Below, piece after piece: positions 1 to 6,917 of a stretch of 35,489 nucleotides of DNA (position 1 is its first letter; each line of letters opens with the position of its first letter). The notes under the pieces were generated by a model. The model did no database searches. It saw only the letters and a program-made list of their open reading frames with translations, and was not told where the DNA came from. The DNA lies in assembly GCA_002337385.1 (NCBI GenBank), contig DDFY01000008.1, forward strand, positions 285,054-320,542, read 5' to 3'. Made by a program: the position numbers and the translations under genes. Source of the DNA: Erythrobacter sp. UBA1916 (GTDB lineage: Bacteria > Pseudomonadota > Alphaproteobacteria > Sphingomonadales > Sphingomonadaceae).

Positions 1-1043
1 GGGCCGAGGTGATCAAGGTCGAGATGCCCGAGACGGGCGATCCGTTCCGCGCCTTCAAGGGCGACCTCTATTCGCCGCATTATCAGACCTATAACCGCAA
101 CAAGAAGTCGATCACGCTCAACACCAAGGTGAGCGAGGAGGATCGCAAGGCGCTCGATGAGCTGGTGCGCGGGGCCGACGTGTTCATCCAGAACTTTCGC
201 CCCGGTGTGGCCGAGCGGCTCCATGTCGATGCGGCGCGCTTGCAGGGGATCAACCCGCGGCTGGTCTATGCCGATATCTCGGGCTTCGGCAACGATGGCC
301 CGTGGAAGGACCGCCCCGCCTTCGACACCGTCAGCCAGGCGTCTTCCGGTTTCCTCAGGCTGCTGGTGAACCCCGGCAACCCGCGCGTGGTCGGCCCGGC
401 GATTGGCGATGCGGTGACGGGCTTCTATGCCGCCTATGGCGTGCTCGCCGCGCTCTATGAGCGGGAGAGGACCGGCAAGGGCCGCCGCGTCGAAACCTCG
501 ATGTTCGAGGCGATGAGCCACTTCAATCTCGACGACTTTACCCATTATCTGAGCGCAGGCGAGGTGATGGGGCCGTGGAGCCGCCCGCATGTCTCGCAAA
601 GCTATGTGTTCGAATGTGCGGACGGCGGCTGGATCGCGCTGCACATGTCGAGCCCGCCCAAGTTCTGGGAAAATCTGGCCGAGGCGGTCGGCCAGCCGGA
701 TATGCTTGCGCGCCCCGAGTTCGAAAGCCGTCCGGCGCGGATCGCAAACTACGAGAACGTGGTGCGCTTCCTCGCCCCGATCTTTGCCGAGCAGCCGCGT
801 GCCTATTGGGAGGAGCGGCTCACCGCCCTCGAGGTGCCGCATTCGGCGGTCTATTCGAGCAAGGAGGTGCTGGAGGGCGACCTTGCCAAACACCACCAGC
901 TCGAAGTGAGCGGCGAGGGGCAGCGCGGCACCTTCCGCACCATCCGCAATCCGATCCGGTTCGATGGCGAGGTGGAGGCTGGGGTCATCCCGCCGCCCGA
1001 ACTCGGCCAGCACAATGAAGAAATACTTGGCCGGAAGAGCTGA
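1..1043 (+). CDS. CaiB/BaiF family class III CoA-transferase, 5'-truncated by window edge
   Basis: Transfers coenzyme A between carboxylic acids in the cytoplasm; the substrate cannot be told. The frame is already open at base 3 and reads AEVIKVEMPETGDPFR, a typical stretch some 40 residues into this family, so the real start lies outside the window. Family marks seen are the segment YNRNKKSITLN, the phrase DVFIQNFRPGVAERL, and GPAIGDAVTGFYAAYGVLAA. The Asp in the GDAVTG motif matches the catalytic aspartate known from formyl-CoA transferase. The C-terminal part ends normally at a TGA. A VOC-fold enzyme and a MetE-like methyltransferase follow on the same strand, which suggests a degradation pathway using acyl-CoA intermediates. 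Family assignment is secure; pathway is not. Confidence 0.93.
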   Translation, partial: AEVIKVEMPETGDPFRAFKGDLYSPHYQTYNRNKKSITLNTKVSEEDRKALDELVRGADVFIQNFRPGVAERLHVDAARLQGINPRLVYADISGFGNDGPWKDRPAFDTVSQASSGFLRLLVNPGNPRVVGPAIGDAVTGFYAAYGVLAALYERERTGKGRRVETSMFEAMSHFNLDDFTHYLSAGEVMGPWSRPHVSQSYVFECADGGWIALHMSSPPKFWENLAEAVGQPDMLARPEFESRPARIANYENVVRFLAPIFAEQPRAYWEERLTALEVPHSAVYSSKEVLEGDLAKHHQLEVSGEGQRGTFRTIRNPIRFDGEVEAGVIPPPELGQHNEEILGRKS

Positions 1044-1104
1044 TGCGTTAGGTTGCTAAAGATGAGGCCGCGCAAAAAGACTCGGCCCAACGGGAGAATG
1101 GATC

Positions 1105-1647
1105 ATGGCAAAACTGCCGAGCAGACTGCACCACACCGCCTATGTGACCAAGGATCTGGAAGCCACCCGCGCCTTTTACGAGGACGTGATCGGCCTGCCG
1201 CTGTCCGCCACCTGGTGCGAGGCGGATATGCTGTTCGGCAAGGAGCGGACCTATTGCCACGTGTTCTTCGACCTGGGCGATGGCAGCTCGCTGGCCTTCT
1301 TCCAGTTCGCCAATGCCGATGATCAGGCCGAGTTCGGGCCGGAGATTCCGTCCTCGCCGTTCATCCATATCGCGCTGAACGTCGATGCTGAATGCCAGGC
1401 GGGAATCGAACAGCGGATCAGGGACGCGGGCATTGCCGCGCCTGACACCTATGTGCTCGAGCACGGCTATTGCCGTTCGGTCTATGTGAAGGACCCGAAT
1501 GGCATGATCGTCGAGTTCTGCAACGACGACCCGCGCGCCGCCGAGGGCAAGGCCGAGCGCAAGGCCAAGGCCCATTCCGAGCTGAAGCGCTGGCTGGCGG
1601 GGAATTACGAGAACAACAACAATTTCCGCAAGGAAGAGGCAGCATAG
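1105..1647 (+). CDS. VOC family (glyoxalase/dioxygenase/epimerase fold) enzyme
   Basis: A 180-residue protein of the vicinal-oxygen-chelate superfamily, whose members use a metal to act on substrates with neighbouring oxygens. It begins with the classic HHTAYVTKDLEATRAFYEDVIGLP strand-helix module, seen at residues 9-32, and a second module starts near FIHIALNVDAE. Candidate metal ligands are H10, Q67, H88 and E137 (in DPNGMIVEF). That His-Gln-His-Glu order is like methylmalonyl-CoA epimerase, but ring-cleaving dioxygenases and lyases share the fold, so the reaction stays open. The tail is polar and Asn-rich. GGGAGA lies about 7 bases before the ATG. The MetE-like gene follows after 13 bp, so the two are probably co-transcribed with the CoA-transferase. 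Confidence 0.88.
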   Translation: MAKLPSRLHHTAYVTKDLEATRAFYEDVIGLPLSATWCEADMLFGKERTYCHVFFDLGDGSSLAFFQFANADDQAEFGPEIPSSPFIHIALNVDAECQAGIEQRIRDAGIAAPDTYVLEHGYCRSVYVKDPNGMIVEFCNDDPRAAEGKAERKAKAHSELKRWLAGNYENNNNFRKEEAA

Positions 1648-1660
1648 GGGCTCCGCGCGC

Positions 1661-2782
1661 ATGAGCGGTTTCGCCACCAGCCACACCGGCAGCCTGCCGC
1701 GGCCTGACTATCTGCTCGACCTGATGTTCGCGCGCGAGGGCGGGGAAGAGGTCGATCCTGCCGCGCTTGATGCAGCGGTCGAGCGGGCGACGGCGGACGT
1801 GGTCGCGCGGCAGATCGCGGCGGGGCTGACCGTGGTCAACGATGGCGAGATGTCGAAGCCCAGCTACGCCACCTATATCAAGCACCGCTTGTCGGGCTTC
1901 GGGGGCGAGGCGGGGCAATACGAATTTGCCGACCTTGAGGACTTCCCCGGCGCCAAGGCCCAGGTGTTCGGCAACAAGGGGCGGGCGAAACGGTCGGCCC
2001 CCGCCTGCACCGCCCCCATCGAAGTGATCGACATGGAGGCCCCGCGCATTGACGCCGAACGGCTGGGGCGGCTGGCGAAGGGGCATGCGACCTTCATGTC
2101 GGCGGCCTCGCCGGGGGTCACCGCGCTGTTCTTCCCCAATCAGTACTACGATAGCGACGAGGACTATGTCTTCGCGCTCGCCGAGGGCTTGCGGCACGAA
2201 TACGAGACGATCGCCGCAGCGGGGATCACCTTGCAGGTCGATTGCCCCGATCTTGCCATGGGTCGCCACGTGCAGTTCACCGATCTCAGCCTTGAGGAGT
2301 TCCGCCAGCGCATCGGCATGAATGTCGCCGCGCTTAACCATGCCCTGCGCAATATTCCGCCCGAACAGTGCCGGATGCACCTGTGCTGGGGCAACTATCC
2401 CGGCCCGCACCACTGCGATGTGGCGCTCGCCGAGATTGCCGACATCGTGTGGCAGGCGAGGCCGCAAACCGTGCTGGTCGAAGGCGCTAACCCGCGCCAC
2501 GCGCACGAGTTCGCCTATTTCGAGGACCATCCCTTGCCCGAGGACAAGGTGCTGTGCCCCGGCATGATCGAACCGCAAAGCCCCTATATCGAACACCCCG
2601 ACCTGATCGCGCAGCGGATCGGCCGCTATGCCGATCTGCTTGGGCGCGAGCGGGTGATGGCGGGAGTGGACTGCGGCTTTTCGGTCCACGCGGGCAGCAA
2701 TGCGCTTGATCCGCAGGTTGTCTGGGCGAAACTGGCGGCGCTGAGCGAAGGTGCGCGGATCGCTAGTCACCGCTACTGGTAA
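1661..2782 (+). CDS. Cobalamin-independent methionine synthase (MetE) C-terminal-domain-like methyltransferase
   Basis: A 373-residue protein matching only the C-terminal catalytic barrel of MetE; full MetE has about 750 residues. The opening SHTGSLPRPDYLL and the internal VNDGEMSKPSYATYI are typical of the short family. The zinc site is complete: H240 and C242 in HLC, E274 in VLVEGANPRH and C338 in GVDCGF, matching the His-Cys-Glu-Cys set of MetE. This fits an enzyme that activates a thiol and moves an alkyl or methyl group to it. Relatives include archaeal-type methionine synthases and epoxyalkane:coenzyme M transferase. Its place behind a CoA-transferase and a VOC enzyme argues for a catabolic or demethylation role rather than housekeeping methionine synthesis, but this is inference. 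Confidence 0.85.
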   Translation: MSGFATSHTGSLPRPDYLLDLMFAREGGEEVDPAALDAAVERATADVVARQIAAGLTVVNDGEMSKPSYATYIKHRLSGFGGEAGQYEFADLEDFPGAKAQVFGNKGRAKRSAPACTAPIEVIDMEAPRIDAERLGRLAKGHATFMSAASPGVTALFFPNQYYDSDEDYVFALAEGLRHEYETIAAAGITLQVDCPDLAMGRHVQFTDLSLEEFRQRIGMNVAALNHALRNIPPEQCRMHLCWGNYPGPHHCDVALAEIADIVWQARPQTVLVEGANPRHAHEFAYFEDHPLPEDKVLCPGMIEPQSPYIEHPDLIAQRIGRYADLLGRERVMAGVDCGFSVHAGSNALDPQVVWAKLAALSEGARIASHRYW

Positions 2783-2792
2783 GGCGGGCATT

Positions 2793-2812
2793 CCCGCGCT
2801 AGGCGGGCTTTT
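2793..2812 (+). terminator. Possible weak intrinsic terminator after the MetE-like gene
   Basis: A CCCGC arm at 2793-2797, five-base loop GCTAG and GCGGG arm at 2803-2807 are followed by CTTTTC. The same CCCGC arm could instead pair with GCGGG at 2784-2788, so two exclusive hairpins are possible. The stem is short and the T run is only four, so termination may be partial. It sits between the stop codon and the tRNA gene. Confidence 0.4.
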
Positions 2813-2818
2813 CGCAGT

Positions 2819-2903
2819 GCGGGCGTGGCGGAATGGTAGACGCCGGGGACTTAAAATCCCCTGAGCCTTGCTCGTGCGGGTTCGAGTCCCGCCGCCCGCA
2901 CCA
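2819..2903 (+). tRNA. tRNA-Leu, anticodon TAA
   Basis: An 85-base class II tRNA. The acceptor stem GCGGGCG (2819-2825) pairs with CGCCCGC (2893-2899), followed by discriminator A and an encoded CCA (2901-2903). The anticodon stem GGGGA (2845-2849) pairs with TCCCC (2857-2861) around the loop CTTAAAA, which places TAA at 2852-2854 as anticodon; it reads UUA and UUG codons. A long variable arm starting TGAGC and the T arm GCGGG-TTCGAGT-CCCGC fit a leucine tRNA. No integrase or repeated att-like sequence is seen next to it. Confidence 0.96.
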
Positions 2904-3099
2904 TGCGCTTTCCCTTCACCGTCGGCAAATTGCTTAAGGGCATATGAATCCCCAAAGATGCGAATGGGCTAGCCTTCATTCCTCATGCAACGAGGGCGCA
3001 CCTCAGGGAGCGCGCTTAGGGTAACCTAAACAATTCCTGAACGATCCTGCCGCATATTGTAGTTCGGCAAAGAGCGCCGAGAACCAATCGGGAAGGCCT

Positions 3100-3729
3100 A
3101 TGGAAGACCCAATGAAGCTCGACAGCACCAGCATTTCCAGCCCTGCCGAGAGCGGCACGGGCGCAGAGATGCGTGCAGCGCCTCGTGTTGGGCTGCTCAT
3201 ACGTCCTGCCAAGCTCATTACGCCCGATCACCAGTTCTTCTGCGTTATCCGCGACCTTTCCGAAACAGGGTTAAGCGTCTGCGTGTTTCACACGCTGCCG
3301 AAATGCGACCACTATACGATCGAGTTTCAGAACGGCGATCGTGTCGAAGCCGAGGTGATGTGGGAGAGCGGCGACCGGATGGGCCTGCGATTTTCTGAGC
3401 GGGCCGATCTCGAACGGCTGATCCTGAGCCCGAGCCGATTTGCCAAGCGCGCAATCCGCATCGAACTCGATTGCCCGGCGATCGTGGCCATGCCGGGTCG
3501 CGATGTCGCCGTGCGCATCTGCGATATCTCCGGTCAGGGGGCGAAGATCGCCTGCGAGGAGCACCTGATGCTGGATGCCAGTGTTGTCCTCAGGGCCACG
3601 CATTTGCCCTCAACGCGGGCCAAGATCCGGTGGCGGCGTGACGGGGCCTATGGACTCGTTTTCGAGGATACGATGCAAATGAGCGAACTGGCGCAGACCG
3701 TTGCGGCGATGCAGGGCGTTCCCTTGTGA
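3100..3729 (+). CDS. Tandem PilZ-domain protein, candidate c-di-GMP receptor
   Basis: A 209-residue soluble protein with two PilZ-like modules. The first has RAAPR at residues 25-29 and DLSETG at 52-57; the second has RFAKR at 113-117 and DISGQG at 142-147. Both copies therefore keep the RxxxR and D/NxSxxG elements that bind cyclic di-GMP in known PilZ proteins. No membrane segment or catalytic domain is present, so it probably acts through a partner. GGGAAGG precedes the ATG closely; a second ATG at 3112 has GGAAG at better spacing and could be the true start. It lies 84 bp before a glycan-type operon on the same strand, with a hairpin between, so functional coupling is possible but unproven. 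Confidence 0.82.
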   Translation: MEDPMKLDSTSISSPAESGTGAEMRAAPRVGLLIRPAKLITPDHQFFCVIRDLSETGLSVCVFHTLPKCDHYTIEFQNGDRVEAEVMWESGDRMGLRFSERADLERLILSPSRFAKRAIRIELDCPAIVAMPGRDVAVRICDISGQGAKIACEEHLMLDASVVLRATHLPSTRAKIRWRRDGAYGLVFEDTMQMSELAQTVAAMQGVPL

Positions 3730-3740
3730 TTTTCCATGGG

Positions 3741-3767
3741 GCCGGGGCGCTTCATTAACCGCCCGGC
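3741..3767 (+). terminator. Hairpin between the PilZ gene and the glycan operon, possible terminator
   Basis: GCCGGGGCG (3741-3749) pairs with CGCCCGGC (3760-3767) with one bulged G, around a loop containing TTCATTAAC. A short ATTTT run follows. It could end the PilZ transcript or attenuate read-through into the flavoprotein gene. The T run is weak. Confidence 0.35.
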
Positions 3768-3813
3768 AACCATTTTCCTTCACTCCCGGTGAGCACACCA
3801 CTCGGGGGGCTTA

Positions 3814-5430
3814 ATGATCAGTACCAGTGCCAGGGGCAGCCACGAACTCGATGTCGACGTCGTCATTGTCGGAGCTGGTCCGGCAGGCCTGACGGCAGGC
3901 TATTTGCTTACCAAGGCCGGTAAGTCGGTGGCGATCATCGAGAAGGATCAGACCTACGTCGGCGGCATCAGCCGCACGGTGGAGCACGAGGGTTATCGCT
4001 TCGATATCGGTGGGCACAGGTTCTTCTCGAAGAGCCAGCAGGTCGTCGACCTGTGGAACGAGATCCTGCCCGACGACTTCATCCAGCGACCACGCATGAG
4101 CCGCATCTACTACGAGGGTAAGTTCTACTCCTACCCGCTGCGCGCCTTCGAGGCGCTGCGCAATCTTGGCCTGTGGCGCTCGGCCCAATGCATGGCGAGC
4201 TACCTGCAGTACAAGCTGTTCCCGATCCGCAAGGTGACGAGCTTCGAGGACTGGACCACCAACCAGTTCGGCAAGAAGCTCTATTCGATCTTCTTCAAGA
4301 CCTACACCGAGAAGGTCTGGGGTATGCCTTGCGATGAGATGAGCGCCGACTGGGCCGCTCAGCGCATCAAGGGCCTGTCGTTGTGGGGCGCGGTGGTCGA
4401 CGGGCTCAAGCGCTCGCTTGGCCTTAACAAGCTTAACGACGGCACCGGCAAGCAGGCCAAGACACTGCTCGAAACGTTCCGCTATCCCCGCCTCGGCCCC
4501 GGCATGATGTGGGATGCCGCGCGCGACAAGATTGTTGCCACTGGCAAGGGGCAGGTGCTGATGGGCCATGCCCTGGGCCAGCTCGCCAGCGACGGCCAGG
4601 GCGGCTGGCGCCTGCGCGCTGACGGGCCTGAGGGCGAAACCATCATCACGGCGCGTCACGCCATCAGCTCCGCCCCGATGCGTGAGCTGGCCACGCGCCT
4701 GCACCCGCTGCCCGCGACCACGCTGCAGGCAAGCAACCTCAAGTATCGCGACTTCCTCACCGTGGCACTGATGATCCGCTCGGACGACCTGTTCCCCGAC
4801 AACTGGATCTACATCCACGATTCCAAGGTGCAGGTTGGCCGCGTGCAGAACTTCCGCAGCTGGTCGCCCGAAATGGTGCCCGATCAGGATATCGCCTGCG
4901 TGGGTCTCGAATATTTCTGCTTCGAAGGTGACGGCCTGTGGACGTCGAGCGATGAGCACCTGATCGCGCAGGCCAAGCGCGAGATGGACATCCTCGGCCT
5001 GTGCAAGCCGGAGGACGTTGTCGGCGGCGCGGTGGTGCGCCAGGAAAAGGCCTACCCGGTCTACGATGAAACCTATGCCGAGAATGTCGAGGCCATGCGC
5101 GCCGAGTTGGCGGAGCGTTTCCCGACGCTGCACCTGGTAGGGCGCAACGGGATGCATCGCTACAACAACCAGGACCACGCGATGATGACCGCGATGCTCA
5201 CGGTCGAGAATATCCTCGCCGGAGAGCAAGTCTACGACACCTGGTGCGTGAACGAGGATGCCGAATATCACGAGGCGGGCGACGAGGGTGCCGAGACGAC
5301 GCTTCCCGCGCGCGAAACCCGCGCCTTGTCTGAAGATCAGGCGGCCGCACTGGCCTCGGTGCGTGATGTGCCGGCAAGGGTCGACAAGGCGCCTGATACC
5401 CGGAACGAAACCGAACGCAAGGTGGCCTGA
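3814..5430 (+). CDS. UDP-galactopyranose-mutase-like FAD-dependent oxidoreductase
   Basis: A 538-residue cytoplasmic flavoprotein. The N-terminus VDVVIVGAGPAGLTAGYLL (GAGPAG at residues 20-25) is an FAD Rossmann motif, and IEKDQTYVGGISRT plus FDIGGHRFFSK near residue 67 continue the amine-oxidase/UGM-type fold. Towards the C-terminus VGRNGMHRYNNQDHAM (about residue 445) resembles the GRLGxYxYxDMD flavin-binding element of UDP-galactopyranose mutase, and KAYPVYDETY also recalls that family. It may isomerise or oxidise a nucleotide- or lipid-linked sugar; mutase activity is not shown. At 538 residues it is longer than the usual ~370-400 of bacterial UGM, with a charged extension after about residue 490. 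It opens a four-gene operon, 2 bp ahead of the GtrA gene. GGGGGG lies 5 bases before the ATG. Confidence 0.85.
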   Translation: MISTSARGSHELDVDVVIVGAGPAGLTAGYLLTKAGKSVAIIEKDQTYVGGISRTVEHEGYRFDIGGHRFFSKSQQVVDLWNEILPDDFIQRPRMSRIYYEGKFYSYPLRAFEALRNLGLWRSAQCMASYLQYKLFPIRKVTSFEDWTTNQFGKKLYSIFFKTYTEKVWGMPCDEMSADWAAQRIKGLSLWGAVVDGLKRSLGLNKLNDGTGKQAKTLLETFRYPRLGPGMMWDAARDKIVATGKGQVLMGHALGQLASDGQGGWRLRADGPEGETIITARHAISSAPMRELATRLHPLPATTLQASNLKYRDFLTVALMIRSDDLFPDNWIYIHDSKVQVGRVQNFRSWSPEMVPDQDIACVGLEYFCFEGDGLWTSSDEHLIAQAKREMDILGLCKPEDVVGGAVVRQEKAYPVYDETYAENVEAMRAELAERFPTLHLVGRNGMHRYNNQDHAMMTAMLTVENILAGEQVYDTWCVNEDAEYHEAGDEGAETTLPARETRALSEDQAAALASVRDVPARVDKAPDTRNETERKVA

Positions 5431-5432
5431 AA

Positions 5433-5846
5433 ATGGGTTGGCGCAAGGTCATCGCGCCTTTTTTGGAGGCGCAGTTCCTCCGGTATGCGATCTGTGCCGT
5501 GGGAGCGATGGCAGTCGATGTCGGCTCCTTCGTGATCCTGCTCGGACAGGGGATGTCGGCTGGCCTTTCGGCGGCGCTTGCCTATGCCATCGGGACGATG
5601 GCGAACTGGTGGCTGGTAAGCCGCGGTGTCTTCGACGAGGCATTGGCTGCCCGCGGCCCTGCTCGCCTGCGCCAGCAGTTCCTGTTCTACGGTACGACGC
5701 TTGTGGGCCTCGCGCTAACTACGATGATCGTCTCGGTGCTGGTGGCGACGGGAATGGTGCCGATTGTCACCAAGGCTATCGCGATCGTGGTTAGCTTCTT
5801 CCTCAACTGGAGCGTGCGCAAGTACCTCGTATTTCGTCCGGCTTGA
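5433..5846 (+). CDS. GtrA family membrane protein
   Basis: A 137-residue inner-membrane protein with four predicted hydrophobic helices and the GtrA signature pattern: an N-terminal FLRYAICAVGAMAVDVGSFVILL segment, then AYAIGTMANWWLVSRGVF, and a final helix ending FFLNWSVRKYLVFRP. Family members are thought to flip or help translocate polyprenyl-phosphate-linked sugars for glycosylation of surface polymers. The usual partner, a polyprenyl-phosphate glycosyltransferase (GtrB/DPM1-like), is not next to it here. The start lies 2 bp after the flavoprotein stop, so translation is probably coupled. This is a confident family call; the sugar carried is unknown. Confidence 0.9.
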   Translation: MGWRKVIAPFLEAQFLRYAICAVGAMAVDVGSFVILLGQGMSAGLSAALAYAIGTMANWWLVSRGVFDEALAARGPARLRQQFLFYGTTLVGLALTTMIVSVLVATGMVPIVTKAIAIVVSFFLNWSVRKYLVFRPA

Positions 5847-5877
5847 GAGGCGCGGCGCGCGGGCATGGGTAACTGAC

Positions 5878-6915
5878 ATGGCAAACTATCTTGTTACGGG
5901 CGGTTCGGGCTTTCTGGGGACGCTGCTGGTAGGCAAGCTGCTGGCCGATGGGCACGAGGTGGTCTCGCTTGACTTGCTGCCGACCACGCTTGCGAACCCG
6001 CGACTGGAGGCCGTGATCGGTGATATTCGGGACCGTGCCTGCCTCGATGCGATTTTTTCGCGCGGCGTACCCGATGCGGTGTTTCACTGTGCTGCGCTGC
6101 TGGCGCATGGCTCTATCCCCGATGGCGAACTCGACAGCCACAACGTGCTGGGCACCCAGGTGCTGGCAGAGGCTTGCGCAGATGCGGGTGTCAGCAAGAT
6201 CGTCTACACGTCGAGCAACTGCTTGTGGGGCCACGGCTTCGATGAGCCGGTGAGCGAAGACATCGTGCCCGAACCGTGCGAGCACTATGGCAAGACGAAG
6301 TGGGAAGGCGAGAAGATCCTCGCCCGTCTCGGCAACCGGATCGAGAGTGTCTCGATCCGCTGCCCCACCATCATCGACGAGGGGCGTCTTGGCTTGCTTG
6401 CGATCCTGTTCGAATTCATCGCCGACGATAACCGCATTCCGCTCGTTGGCGATGGCAGCAATCGCTATCAGTTCATCTATGCTGCCGACCTGATCGATGC
6501 CATGTTGCGTGCTGCGCACTGCGACGGGAGTCACGTGTTCGGCATCGGCTCGGACAATGTGCCGACCATGGCGGGCGCGTTCCAGCACGTCATCGACGGC
6601 ACGACGAGCCGCTCGCGCCTGCTGCGCTTGCCCAAGTGGCCGATGGTCTCAGCGATGAAGCTCGCCCATCTGCTGCGCATGTCTCCGCTTGGCCCCTATC
6701 ACTATCGCATGATTGCCAGCAGCTTCGTGTTCGATACGAGTGCGATCAAGTGCACGCTGGGCTGGCAGCCCACGCTCACCAATGGCGAAATGCTGCTGAA
6801 GGCCTATCGCTATTACTTGGACAATCGCGCCGAGATCGCCGCGCGCGGCAATGTCTCGGCGCACCGTCAGGCCACCCGAATGGGTGTGATCCGCCTCCTC
6901 AAGATGCTCGCGTGA
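5878..6915 (+). CDS. NAD-dependent epimerase/dehydratase (extended SDR), probably NDP-sugar
   Basis: A 345-residue extended short-chain dehydrogenase. TGGSGFLG at residues 7-14 is the nucleotide-binding glycine motif, followed by an Asp at the end of strand two (VVSLDLLP), which favours NAD over NADP. The active site shows TSSNCLWG and YGKTK, with Y137 and K141. Relatives act on UDP-, GDP- or dTDP-sugars or on sterol-type substrates. The ATG at 5878 begins exactly at MANYLVTGG, 31 bp after GtrA; the frame stays open upstream but that part overlaps GtrA and has no family likeness. It ends 2 bp before the GT-C gene. The substrate cannot be read from the sequence. Confidence 0.87.
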   Translation: MANYLVTGGSGFLGTLLVGKLLADGHEVVSLDLLPTTLANPRLEAVIGDIRDRACLDAIFSRGVPDAVFHCAALLAHGSIPDGELDSHNVLGTQVLAEACADAGVSKIVYTSSNCLWGHGFDEPVSEDIVPEPCEHYGKTKWEGEKILARLGNRIESVSIRCPTIIDEGRLGLLAILFEFIADDNRIPLVGDGSNRYQFIYAADLIDAMLRAAHCDGSHVFGIGSDNVPTMAGAFQHVIDGTTSRSRLLRLPKWPMVSAMKLAHLLRMSPLGPYHYRMIASSFVFDTSAIKCTLGWQPTLTNGEMLLKAYRYYLDNRAEIAARGNVSAHRQATRMGVIRLLKMLA

Positions 6916-6917
6916 TC

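Noticed and set aside
2819..3099. tRNA-associated integration site or genomic island
   Set aside because: No integrase, no repeated tRNA 3' end and no change of base composition downstream.
3811..5271. 486-codon reverse frame opposite the UGM-like gene
   Set aside because: Shadow of the flavoprotein, with no family likeness.
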